A stretch of 64,000 nucleotides of DNA from Streptomyces sp. NBC_01591 (GTDB taxonomy: Bacteria > Actinomycetota > Actinomycetes > Streptomycetales > Streptomycetaceae). The position numbers and the translations under genes are program-made. The stretch lies in assembly GCF_035918155.1 (NCBI RefSeq), contig NZ_CP109327.1, forward strand, positions 3,348,001 through 3,412,000, given 5' to 3'. The notes below the pieces were generated by a model. The model saw nothing but the letters and a program-made list of their open reading frames with translations, was not told where the DNA came from and did no database searches. Below are positions 18,516-26,460 of this stretch, one piece after another; position 1 is the first letter of the stretch, and each line of letters begins with the position of its first letter.

Positions 18516-19864
18516 ACGGCCAGGGGGGCCGCAGCCGTATCCCGCTCGTCGCCGTACTGTCCGCCAACTCCATATCCACGGCCGGTACTTCACTCACCCT
18601 GATCGGGGTGCCGTGGTTCGTCCTGGAGACCACGGGGAGCGCCGGCCGGGCCGGTGTCGTCGCCTTCTGCGCGACCCTGCCGATCGTCGTCTCCGCCCTG
18701 ATCGGCGGTCCCGTCATCGACCGGATCGGACGGCGCCGGGTCTCCGTCGCCTCCGACCTGGTGTGCGGCCTCGCCGTCGCCGCCATTCCACTGCTGCACT
18801 ACACGGACGCCCTCGCCTTCTGGATGCTGTGCGCGCTGATGGCGGTCGGCGGGCTCGCGCACACCCCGGGCAACACCGCGCGCTACGTCCTGGTGCCGGA
18901 TCTCGCCGAGCACGCGGGCACCACCCTCGCCCGCGCCGCGAGCCTCTTCGACGCCGTCTCGCGCGGCGCCCGGATGGTCGGGGCGGCGCTGGCCGGCGTA
19001 CTGATCGCGCTCGTCGGCGCGGAGACCGTGCTGCTGCTGGACGCGGCGACGTTCCTGACGTCCGCGCTGCTGATCGCGGCGGGCGTACGAGGGGTGCGCG
19101 CGGCCGAGCCCCGCAAGGCCGCGGCGCCGGTCTCGCTGCGGGCGTACCGCACCGAACTGCGCGAGGGCTTCGCCTACTTGCTGGGCAACCGGCTGCTGCT
19201 GGCGGTCGTGGTGATGGTCCTGTTCATGAACGGCACCGACCAGGGCTGGTACGCCGTCCTGCTGCCGGTGCACGCCGCCGCCGAACTGGGCGGGGCCGGG
19301 GACATCGGGCTGCTCACCGCACTGTTCGGCGCGGGCGGGCTGACCGGGGCGCTGCTGTACGGGGCGGTCGGGCACCGCTTCTCGCGGCGGGCCGTGTTCA
19401 CGGTGTGCGTGGTGCTGTGCGGTGCGCCCAGGTACGTGGTCGCGGCACTGACCGGGACGACCTTGCCGCTCGCCGTGACCATGGCGTTGAGCGGTCTCGC
19501 CGGCGGGGTGCTGAACCCGATCCTGACGACGGTGATCTACGGAACGGTCCCCGACGAGCTGCGCAGCCGGGTCTCCGGGGTCAGCACGGCGGGCTGCGAA
19601 CTGGCCATGCCGGTGGGTGGTCTCGCGGCCGGCCTGCTGGTGGAGAGCGCGGGCGTGAAGGGGGCGCTGCTGGCGATGGGCGGGGTGTACCTGCTGGCGA
19701 CGCTGAGCCCGCTGGTGTTCCCAGCGTGGCGCACGATGGACGGGGCGGTGGGGGAGGCGGGCCGCGCGCCCGTACCCTCACCGGCCGCGGAGATCAGCAG
19801 CTCGGGACCTTGTGCCCCTGCTCCAGCGCCCGGAGCGAGGACACCGCGCTCTTCAGGGTCGTGA
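18512..19864 (+). CDS. MFS transporter, probable drug or metabolite exporter
   Basis: A 450-residue major facilitator with about 12 membrane helices. The first helix begins IPLVAVLSANSISTAGTSL, and the loop 2-3 motif is DRIGRRRVSV. The architecture resembles Streptomyces macrolide-type efflux transporters, which are often next to ArsR-like regulators. The GTG at 18512 overlaps the small upstream ORF; a longer frame upstream is non-coding in character. The last about 70 bp overlap antisense with the 3' end of the convergent protease gene, giving a Pro/Ala/Ser-rich tail of doubtful function. Confidence 0.9.
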   Translation: MNGQGGRSRIPLVAVLSANSISTAGTSLTLIGVPWFVLETTGSAGRAGVVAFCATLPIVVSALIGGPVIDRIGRRRVSVASDLVCGLAVAAIPLLHYTDALAFWMLCALMAVGGLAHTPGNTARYVLVPDLAEHAGTTLARAASLFDAVSRGARMVGAALAGVLIALVGAETVLLLDAATFLTSALLIAAGVRGVRAAEPRKAAAPVSLRAYRTELREGFAYLLGNRLLLAVVVMVLFMNGTDQGWYAVLLPVHAAAELGGAGDIGLLTALFGAGGLTGALLYGAVGHRFSRRAVFTVCVVLCGAPRYVVAALTGTTLPLAVTMALSGLAGGVLNPILTTVIYGTVPDELRSRVSGVSTAGCELAMPVGGLAAGLLVESAGVKGALLAMGGVYLLATLSPLVFPAWRTMDGAVGEAGRAPVPSPAAEISSSGPCAPAPAPGARTPRSSGS

Positions 19865-20582
19865 CCGGGATCAGCCGCAGCCCCTCGGGGAGCTCCGCGC
19901 CCGCCTCCCTGCACTCCGCCTTCGGCACGAGGAAGACGGTGGCCCCGTCGCGGCGCGCGGCCTGGGTCTTCAGCGACACCCCACCGACCGCGCCGACCTC
20001 GCCGTTCGCCTCGATCGTGCCGGTGCCCGCGATGGTGCGGCCACCGGTGAGGTCGCCGCCGGAGCCGTCGCCGTCGAGCTTGTCGACGATGCCGAGCGCG
20101 AAGAACAGACCGGCGCTGGGTCCGCCCACATCGGCGAGATTCAGGGTCACGTCGACCGAGCCGGGCTTCTTCCCGAGGTAGTTCAGGGCGGCGTCGACCG
20201 CGGAGTCCTGCGACTTCCGCATGTCGTCGAGGTTGTGCTTCTCGATCTCCTTCTCGGAGCCACCGGTCGGGTAGACGGAGTCGCGGGGCAGGACCGCCCG
20301 GTCCGTACGGAACCAGCTGTCGATCACATCACCGATGCCGACATCGGCGGTGGGCCCGGTCGCGACGATCGTCGTCATCCGCAGCTCGCCCTCGGTAGGG
20401 CGGGTCGGCGCGCCCTTGATGCTGATCACGGGCGTGCCGTGATCCTCCCCGAGCACGTTCGCGGTCGAGCCGGGCTGCGCCAGGGTGAACGGCAGCGGCG
20501 CGAAGGCGGCCACGCCGAACAGGGCGAGGACGGGCAGGGCGCACAGGGCGAGGGTGCGGGGGCGCGAGAGACGAGTGAGCAC
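19794..20582 (-). CDS. Membrane-anchored Lon-like (S16) serine protease, PDZ-less
   Basis: A 262-residue protein with one N-terminal membrane helix (LALCALPVLALFGVAAFAPL) and an extracytoplasmic proteolytic domain of the Lon type. The Ser-Lys dyad is visible: Ser in GGPSAGLFFALG, then GTIEANGEVGAVGG and Lys in VSLKTQAARRDGATVFLVP. Related membrane proteases (YlbL/SepM type) normally carry a PDZ domain between the anchor and the protease domain. Here that stretch is only about 60 residues (SQDSAVDAALNYLG follows directly), so the PDZ appears to be absent. Its 3' end overlaps the MFS gene on the other strand. Substrate unknown. Confidence 0.87.
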   Translation of the reverse strand: MLTRLSRPRTLALCALPVLALFGVAAFAPLPFTLAQPGSTANVLGEDHGTPVISIKGAPTRPTEGELRMTTIVATGPTADVGIGDVIDSWFRTDRAVLPRDSVYPTGGSEKEIEKHNLDDMRKSQDSAVDAALNYLGKKPGSVDVTLNLADVGGPSAGLFFALGIVDKLDGDGSGGDLTGGRTIAGTGTIEANGEVGAVGGVSLKTQAARRDGATVFLVPKAECREAGAELPEGLRLIPVTTLKSAVSSLRALEQGHKVPSC

Positions 20583-20656
20583 CCGCCCAATCTAACCGGC
20601 CCCGGTTACTGAGTGCCCCGCCCCGGGGCCACACCCGGCCCGCCCGGTGGTGCATC

Positions 20657-20708
20657 CAGCCCGCCCGGCGATTGAGGGCATCTTTTCAGCCCGCCCGGCG
20701 TTCGAGGG
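20657..20708. repeat. Two copies of the Streptomyces GCCCGCCCGGCG-TTGAGGG intergenic repeat
   Basis: A 22-bp unit, CAGCCCGCCCGGCG followed by ATTGAGGG or TTCGAGGG, occurs at 20657-20678 and 20687-20708, 30 bp apart. A third degenerate copy starts near 20637. I know this short element as scattered between genes in many Streptomyces genomes; its function is not established. Confidence 0.7.
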
Positions 20709-20787
20709 CGGAACCCGTGCGGCGGGGGCCGGGGCGACAGGGGCTCCCGGCGCGCCAGGCCCCTGGCAAGGCCCCGCCAAGCCCGCG

Positions 20788-21429
20788 CTACCGGAGCGCG
20801 TCCGCCACCTCGCGGGCCGCGTCCACCACGCGGGGGCCGACGCGCTCGGGTACGGAGTCCGCGAGCATCACCACGCCCACGCTGCCCTCGACCCCGGTCA
20901 CCCCCACCAGCGCCGCCGCGGCCCCGCTCGCCCCGGCCTCCAGCTCGCCGTGGGTGAGGGTGAAGGCGGTCTCGCCGACCGGTTTCTGGCGGGCGGCGAG
21001 GATCGCCCGGCCCGCGGCGCCCCGGTCCAGCGGATGGCGGAAACCGGCCCGGTAGGCCACGTGGTAGTCGGTCCAGGTCGGCTCGACGACCGCGACGGCC
21101 AGCGCGTCGCTGCCGTCGACCAGCGTGAGGTGGGCGGTGGCCCCGATGTCCTCGGCGAGCGACCGCAGCGCGGGCAGTGCCGCTTCGCGTACGAGGGGAT
21201 GCACCTGGCGGCCCAGCCGCAGCACGCCCAGGCCCACCCTGGCCCGGCCGCCCAAGTCACGCCGTACCAGGGCATGTTGCTCCAGGGTGGCGAGCAGACG
21301 GTAGACGACGGTCCGGTTGACACCGAGTTTGTTGGACAACTCGGTGACGGTCAGGCCGTGGTCGGTGTCGGCAAGCAGTTTGAGGACCCTCAGGCCCCGG
21401 TCGAGCGTCTGGGAGGTTTCCGCGGTCAC
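20788..21429 (-). CDS. IclR family transcriptional regulator
   Basis: A 213-residue regulator. The N-terminal winged helix reads SQTLDRGLRVLKLLADTDHG, then LTVTELSNKLGVNRTVVYRLLATLEQHALV. The C-terminal effector domain includes LGRQVHPLVREAALPALRSLAEDIGATAHLTLVDG. I chose the GTG at 21429 because AGAGGAGAGG precedes it and the domain starts immediately; the frame extends to 21561 without coding character. It stands alone. I recall the IclR gene at the matching position in S. coelicolor (HpdR) acting on hppD, so it may control tyrosine catabolism rather than its neighbours; this is memory plus synteny, not proof. Confidence 0.92.
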   Translation of the reverse strand: MTAETSQTLDRGLRVLKLLADTDHGLTVTELSNKLGVNRTVVYRLLATLEQHALVRRDLGGRARVGLGVLRLGRQVHPLVREAALPALRSLAEDIGATAHLTLVDGSDALAVAVVEPTWTDYHVAYRAGFRHPLDRGAAGRAILAARQKPVGETAFTLTHGELEAGASGAAAALVGVTGVEGSVGVVMLADSVPERVGPRVVDAAREVADALR

Positions 21430-21663
21430 GACGCCCTCTCCTCTGTGATGAGCGGCAGCGGCTGGTTCCCACGGAATGTGCGCCGCCGGTCCCAGCGGCG
21501 ACACACGGAGAGGCCGCCGGCCTAACCAGGCACCGGCTGCGCCCCGGAGCGGCTCTGCCACGGGGCGTTCATTTTTTGGGACAGTAGCGAGCGAGTCCGC
21601 TCAGCGGAAGACCTCGTCCAGAATCCGGGCGTCGCCGGAGGCAAGGTTGTCTTGAAGCAGCAT
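21430..21663. other. Upstream region of the IclR gene
   Basis: This gap holds the IclR gene promoter region. A run of T/A (ATTTTTTGGGAC) stands out near 21569-21580 in high-GC surroundings. I see no gene or clear operator. Confidence 0.35.
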
Positions 21664-21741
21664 AAGTGCCGGTCAGCGCGGCGTCGGCCGAAACCCGGAG
21701 GTCTACGCGCGTCCAGGTCGGCCGACGCCTTCACGGCACTT
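21664..21741 (-). terminator. Two-part hairpin downstream of the IPT-repeat surface protein gene
   Basis: An inner perfect 12-bp stem (21680-21691 with 21718-21729) is capped by an outer 8-bp stem (21664-21671 with 21734-21741), separated by a bulge. It starts 24 bp after the stop of the minus-strand gene and is probably its terminator. Confidence 0.65.
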
Positions 21742-21764
21742 CGCGCACCGGAAGTGAACAGCCG

Positions 21765-23780
21765 TTAACTCACGGTGAACGACTGTTGCACAATTTTTCC
21801 GTTCGCGAGCACCTCGCAGGCCCGGATCGACTTCGTCGCCGGGTCGCGGACGGTGAAGTCGAGGGCGAAGGTGCCGTCGAGCCCGATGACCCGGGTGACG
21901 TACGGGTCGGCGGTCCGCTTCCCGTCCGCGGTGCGGCCGGTCACCGAGACCGTGGCGACGGGGGCGAATCCGCGGCCGGTCACCTGGACCGCCGTGCCGA
22001 CGGGTCCCTCGGGCGGCGAGAGCGCGAAGGACGGTCCGGCGGGGACGGTCCCGTCCTGGACGGTGAACGCCGCCGTCTCCGTACGCGGGTTGACGAGGAC
22101 CTCCTTGACCCGGATGGCCACGGTGTCGGCGGCGTCGACCCTGAAGGTCTGCGAGAACGCCCCGTCCAGCCCGACCACCTTCGTCCTCGCCGGGTCGGAC
22201 GTCTGCGATCCGTCGGCCCGCAGCCCGACGATGGACACGGTCGCGACCTTCGCGAAGCCCTGCCCGATGACGGTGACGGCGGTGCCCTTCGGGCCAGCCG
22301 AAGGGGTGAGCACGATGAACGACGGGGCGACGGTCAGCGGGGTGAGGACCTGCGCTCCCCCGGCGGTGACCTGGAGCGCGTACTCGGCACGCGGAGTGGA
22401 TCCGGCGACGGTGACCGTACCGGCGAGCGTCCCGTCGGCGCCGATCCGGAGGGTGGAGCCGCTGATCCGGGCGCTGTCGCAGGAGCCGCCGTCGGCTCCG
22501 CAGAGCGCGGCGGTGGGCGTGGTGCCGGTCGGCCAGTCGCCGCCGGAGAGGGCGATCGTTCCGCCGGGTTTCACCTTCGCCGCGCCCGCGGTGAGCGTCG
22601 CGGAGGCGTCGGTCACGGTGAACGGTGTGGTCAGCACGGTGGCCGGATCGTTGCCCTCGTCGACCTGGATCGAGGCGATGGCCGGGTCGGAGACGGTGAA
22701 ATCGGCGCTGAACGTGCCGTCGGGGGTGCTCTTCACATAGACGGCGGTGTCGTCGAGCGTCGTCCCGCTCGCGTCCAGGCCGATGGTGTTGATCCACCGG
22801 TCCTGGAAGTAGTTGCTGCCGGTGACCTGGATGACGCTGCCGACCGGCGCACCGGCGCGGGAGAGCGCGATGGCCCGTGGCCCGGCGGGCTGATACGCCT
22901 TGACGGTCAGGGGCGCGGTCGCCTCCTTCGTACCGTCGCCGACCTTCACCAGGTACGAGCCGTCGGGCACGGCGCCCGCGGCGGCGAGCACCGCGCTGCC
23001 GCTCAGCTCCCCCGAACCGCTGATCGCGAGGGTGCTGGAGGCGAACTTGCCGGTGTCGCAGCCACCGCCGTCCGCCGCGCACAGCGACGGTACGGGAGTG
23101 GCGCCGACGGTCCACAGGCTGCCGGACAGGGCGACGCCGGTGGACGGCCGGACGGCGGTGGTGGGGGCGGTCAGGGTGGCCGGATGGCCCGCGGTGCCCT
23201 CGGCGGTCACCGTGCCGATGGAGCCGCCGCCGCTCACCACGTCGCACGGGGTCTCATAGGTGGAGCCGAGCACCTTCGTACGCGTCAGATTGCGCACCGG
23301 GGTGAAGGAGATCGGGCCGCTCGCGTCGGCGGGGATGATGAAGTCCCCTTCGTACGGCGGGATTTCGATCGGCTTGCCGGACGGGATGTCGAGGTTGACC
23401 TGGGGGCCGGTGACGGTGACCGTGCCGGTGGCGCCGCCGGACATGGCGAAGTCGATGCTGGGCGTGGTGGGTACGTCGTTCAGGCTGAGGCCGCTGGTGG
23501 CGGGGGACGGGCCGAGCGTGACCTTGGCGTGCACCTTGCCGCCCGGGTCGACGATCGACGGCGAGAGGTCGACGCTCATCTGCTGCGGCCCGGTCGCCTC
23601 ACCCTGTCCGGCGGGCAGGGTGCAGTGGACGGTCGGGGTGACGGTGCCGGCCTCGGCGACGGCCGCGAGTGCGACGGTGCCACCGGTCCAGGCGAGCACG
23701 GCCCCGGCGGTGAGGGCCACGGCACGGCGTAACACCGCACCCGGTCTTTCGGTTCTTCTCGATCTCGGCCGTACGGACAT
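21765..23780 (-). CDS. Large secreted cell-surface protein with Ig/IPT-like repeats
   Basis: A 671-residue exported protein: basic start MSVRPRSRRTERP, a hydrophobic signal, then TVTPTVHCTLPAGQGEATG. The mature part has an N-terminal beta-sandwich domain of about 180 residues that is nearly the same as in the next gene. After it come several IPT/TIG-like Ig modules, recognisable by repeated GxxGSVIxVTGxNY or GPKGTAVTVIGQGFAKVATV segments and closing FTV strands. Cys pairs in some modules suggest disulfides. No sortase signal or membrane anchor is seen at the C-terminus. No enzymatic motif. Probably an adhesive or structural envelope protein (inference from fold). Confidence 0.8.
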   Translation of the reverse strand: MSVRPRSRRTERPGAVLRRAVALTAGAVLAWTGGTVALAAVAEAGTVTPTVHCTLPAGQGEATGPQQMSVDLSPSIVDPGGKVHAKVTLGPSPATSGLSLNDVPTTPSIDFAMSGGATGTVTVTGPQVNLDIPSGKPIEIPPYEGDFIIPADASGPISFTPVRNLTRTKVLGSTYETPCDVVSGGGSIGTVTAEGTAGHPATLTAPTTAVRPSTGVALSGSLWTVGATPVPSLCAADGGGCDTGKFASSTLAISGSGELSGSAVLAAAGAVPDGSYLVKVGDGTKEATAPLTVKAYQPAGPRAIALSRAGAPVGSVIQVTGSNYFQDRWINTIGLDASGTTLDDTAVYVKSTPDGTFSADFTVSDPAIASIQVDEGNDPATVLTTPFTVTDASATLTAGAAKVKPGGTIALSGGDWPTGTTPTAALCGADGGSCDSARISGSTLRIGADGTLAGTVTVAGSTPRAEYALQVTAGGAQVLTPLTVAPSFIVLTPSAGPKGTAVTVIGQGFAKVATVSIVGLRADGSQTSDPARTKVVGLDGAFSQTFRVDAADTVAIRVKEVLVNPRTETAAFTVQDGTVPAGPSFALSPPEGPVGTAVQVTGRGFAPVATVSVTGRTADGKRTADPYVTRVIGLDGTFALDFTVRDPATKSIRACEVLANGKIVQQSFTVS

Positions 23781-23824
23781 GCGGCTCCTCCGTGACTACG
23801 GGAATCTCCGAATTCGAAATGGCG

Positions 23825-23864
23825 ACGCCCGCCTGCTCCATTGCGATACGGAGCAGGCGGGCGT
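23825..23864 (-). terminator. Perfect 15-bp hairpin between two surface-protein genes
   Basis: Arms 23825-23839 and 23850-23864 pair perfectly around a 10-nt loop. It lies 33 bp past the stop of the upstream minus-strand gene and before the start of the downstream one, so it separates the two paralogues transcriptionally. Confidence 0.8.
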
Positions 23865-23896
23865 CTCCGGGTCTCTCCCCTGCCTGCTCTCGGATC

Positions 23897-25537
23897 TCAG
23901 AGCAGAGTGAGTGTCAGGGTGGCGCTGTAATCTCCGGGCCGGGTGAATCCGGGAACCGTGAGGGTGAGATCGGCGTCGGCGTCGAACCGGCCGCCGGTGA
24001 ACGGGCGGGAGCCGTCCGGATCCATCCGGCAGAGGCTCGCCGCCCCGCTCCCGAGCGCGGCGGGCGATCCGGCCACCGGCACCCCCACGCTGCCGCTCTG
24101 CGCCGTGCACCTGGGCGTCCACCGGACGGCGTCGGCCGGGATGGTGCCGCCGTCGGTACCGGTGAAACCGGTGAGGGTGGCGGTCAGGGACCAGCCGCTG
24201 TCGACGCCGCGGGCGTCCTCCACCTCGACCCGGTTGAGCCGGGAGCGCTGCACACCGCTGCCGGTGCCCAGGACCGTCGTACCGAAGTCGACGGTGTCAC
24301 CGTCCTGGACCATGGACAGCGTCCCGGCCCTGACCGAGGTGTTCAGCTTCTGGTCGGCGCTGCCGCCGCCCCCGCCCCCACCTGTGGAGACGGTGAACGG
24401 GGCGGTGCGTACGGTCGCCGGGTCGTTGCCCTCGTCGGCCTGGACGGCGACTACGGCGTCGGAGACCACGGTGAACTCGACGGCGAAGGTGCCGTCCGGG
24501 CCGCTCTTGACGTAGACCGCGCTGTCGTCGAGCCCGGTGCCCTTCGCGTCGAGGCCGAGGACATTGATCCAGCGGTCCGGGTTGTAGTTCTTGCCGCTGA
24601 CCGTGATCACACTGCCGACCGGACCACTGCTCGCCGACAGCGAGATCTCGCGGTCGCCGGCCGCGACGGCCCTGACGGTGAGGGGGGCCGTGGCCTCCTT
24701 CGTACCGTCGTTGACCTTCACCTCGTACGCACCGTCCGGCACCGCACCGGCCTCCGCGAGGGTGGCCGTGCCGTTCAGCGTCCCGTCGCCGCCGATGGCG
24801 AGCGTGTTGCCGCTGAACTTCAGCGGATCGCAGCCGCCACCGCCCACCGCACAGAGCGAGGGCACCGGCGTACCGCCCGGCGTCCAGCCCGAACCACCCA
24901 GTGTCACTGCGGTGTTGGGGCGTACGGGGTCGGCGGGCGCGCTCAGGGTGGCGGGCTCGGAACCGGTGCCCTCCACCGTGACGGTGCCGATGCTGCCGCC
25001 GCCGTCGACGACGTCGCACGGCGTCTCGAAGACCGAACCGAGCACCTTGGTCTGCGTCAGCGTACGGACCGGGGCGAACGAGATGTCCCCGGAGGCGTCC
25101 GCGGGGACGAGGAAGTCGCCCTCGTACGGCGGGAGTTCGATGGGCGTGCCGGCCGGGATGTCCATGGTGAACTCGGCACCCCGCACCGTGACGGTGCCGG
25201 TCGCCGCGCCGGACATCACGAGGTCGAGGCTGGGGATGGTCGGCACATCGTCCAGGGCGAGGCCGCTGGTGGCGGGGGACGGACCGAGCGTGACCTTGGC
25301 GTGCACCTTCCCGCCCGGGGCGACGACCGCGGGCGACAGCTCGACGGTCATCTGCTGCGGCCCGGTCGCCTCGCCCTGGCCCGCGGGCAGGGTGCAGTGG
25401 ACGGTCGGGGTGACCGTACCGGCCGCCTGCCCTCCGGCCGGTGGCGCGGCCTGGGCGGTGGCCCCGGCGCAGCTCAGCGACATCACGAAGCAGGCAGCGA
25501 GCAGACCGGTCACGCCGGGTCTTCGTCGTCGTATCAC
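23897..25537 (-). CDS. Secreted surface protein with Ig-like modules and C-terminal WxL-like domain
   Basis: A 546-residue exported paralogue of the protein encoded downstream. The signal sequence is VIRRRRPGVTGLLAACFVMSLS and the mature N-terminal domain again begins TVTPTVHCTLPAGQGEATG. Two Ig/IPT-like modules follow, then a Gly-rich linker (STGGGGGGGSADQ). The C-terminal domain of about 150 residues starts LNTSVRAGTLSMVQDGDTV, contains a literal W-S-L in GWSLTATLTGFTG, and ends GDYSATLTLTLL, like the WxL domains that bind peptidoglycan in Firmicutes. The GTG at 25537 has GGAGGGG upstream. It is divergent from a small secreted protein gene and shares an inverted promoter motif with it. Confidence 0.8.
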   Translation of the reverse strand: MIRRRRPGVTGLLAACFVMSLSCAGATAQAAPPAGGQAAGTVTPTVHCTLPAGQGEATGPQQMTVELSPAVVAPGGKVHAKVTLGPSPATSGLALDDVPTIPSLDLVMSGAATGTVTVRGAEFTMDIPAGTPIELPPYEGDFLVPADASGDISFAPVRTLTQTKVLGSVFETPCDVVDGGGSIGTVTVEGTGSEPATLSAPADPVRPNTAVTLGGSGWTPGGTPVPSLCAVGGGGCDPLKFSGNTLAIGGDGTLNGTATLAEAGAVPDGAYEVKVNDGTKEATAPLTVRAVAAGDREISLSASSGPVGSVITVSGKNYNPDRWINVLGLDAKGTGLDDSAVYVKSGPDGTFAVEFTVVSDAVVAVQADEGNDPATVRTAPFTVSTGGGGGGGSADQKLNTSVRAGTLSMVQDGDTVDFGTTVLGTGSGVQRSRLNRVEVEDARGVDSGWSLTATLTGFTGTDGGTIPADAVRWTPRCTAQSGSVGVPVAGSPAALGSGAASLCRMDPDGSRPFTGGRFDADADLTLTVPGFTRPGDYSATLTLTLL

Positions 25538-25589
25538 CAGACACCCCTCCATGGCCCATTGGTTGCGCACATTGAGGAGGTCACGTGCG

Positions 25590-25687
25590 GAGAAGTCAAG
25601 AGAGAATTGACTGATCCTTATCCGAAATGCCTGAAAAGCATTTCCGCGAGAATTTCAGGTGTGCCTGTTGACATCTCTTGACTTCTC
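25590..25687. promoter_or_regulatory. Divergent promoter region with 14-bp inverted repeat containing TTGACT
   Basis: GAGAAGTCAAGAGA at 25590-25603 is the exact reverse complement of TCTCTTGACTTCTC at 25674-25687. Each gene of the divergent surface-protein pair therefore has the same TTGACT-containing sequence at its side, facing outward. A smaller palindrome (CCTGAAA 25630-25636, TTTCAGG 25653-25659) lies in the middle. This suggests two divergent promoters read by one sigma factor or regulator. Confidence 0.55.
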
Positions 25688-25805
25688 TGAAGATCACAGT
25701 TTCACTGCACCCGACATGCCGGGCCCGGCACGCAGATCCACTCTTCAGCTCTTCAGCTCTTCGGTGAATCTGCGGAATTCAGAACCGGAAGGAGTACCCC
25801 CCGTC

Positions 25806-26336
25806 ATGTCGTCGAATCGAAGACACATCCCACTGGTACTGGCCGCGGCCTGTTCCGTGGCCGGCGCGCTCGCCCTGGCTCCGGCAGCCCATGCGGTGAG
25901 TCCGCTCACCGCGACGGCCACGTACGACTGCGGGGCCTGGGGCAGCGGGCTCGCCACCCTGACCGCCGCCGACTCGGGCACGTCCAAGACCATCAAGATC
26001 ACGTCCACCGCGATCACCATGCCGGCCGGTACCAGCGCCGACCCGAACAGCATCACGACGACGCTCAAACTCACCAAGACCTCGGGCGGCGTCACCAGTC
26101 AGGTGCAGTTCTCCGGGAAGACCAACCCCGGCATGAGCGGCGGCAGCCCGATCACCCTGGGCCCGCTGAAGCTCACCTCCGGCACCCTGGCGGCGGGTGA
26201 CAGCACGAATTCCGTGGTGCTGCCCGCTCCCCCGAGCGCCACCAACTGGTCACTGCAGATCGTGGCCTCGTCCCCGACATCGGCCACGGTTCCGTGCGTG
26301 GCCACGACCAACCAGTCCGCGCCGTTCGTCTGGTAG
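25806..26336 (+). CDS. Small secreted protein, possible partner of the IPT/WxL surface proteins
   Basis: A 176-residue exported protein. The signal peptide is SSNRRHIPLVLAAACSVAGALALAPAAHA, cleaved after AHA. The mature part is Thr/Ser-rich and beta-predicted, with TATATYDCGAWGSGLATLTA near its start and a second Cys near the end (ATVPCVATT), which may form one disulfide. The opening pattern of a Tyr/His-Cys strand followed by alternating Thr-rich strands is like the first domain of the two large surface proteins next door, so a common fold is plausible but unproven. The ATG at 25806 has GGAAGGAG upstream. Confidence 0.75.
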   Translation: MSSNRRHIPLVLAAACSVAGALALAPAAHAVSPLTATATYDCGAWGSGLATLTAADSGTSKTIKITSTAITMPAGTSADPNSITTTLKLTKTSGGVTSQVQFSGKTNPGMSGGSPITLGPLKLTSGTLAAGDSTNSVVLPAPPSATNWSLQIVASSPTSATVPCVATTNQSAPFVW

Positions 26337-26386
26337 CCGTCCGTCCGGCAGCGCCCCCTCATCCGCACGAGATCCGCACGAACGAC

Positions 26387-26428
26387 GCCGGCCCGGGGCG
26401 AGGACCGCTGTCCCCGCCCCGGGCCGGC
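26387..26428. terminator. Perfect 14-bp bidirectional hairpin
   Basis: Arms 26387-26400 and 26415-26428 match perfectly around a 14-nt loop, between the convergent small secreted protein gene and the helicase gene. Confidence 0.8.
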
Positions 26429-26460
26429 ACCAGCACGCCCCGCCCCTGCCCGGGCCCGGC

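Noticed and set aside
21666..25681. Two long plus-strand open frames (688 and 629 codons)
   Set aside because: Both are antisense to the surface-protein genes; Gly/Arg/Asp-rich shadows with no signal peptide or ribosome-binding site.
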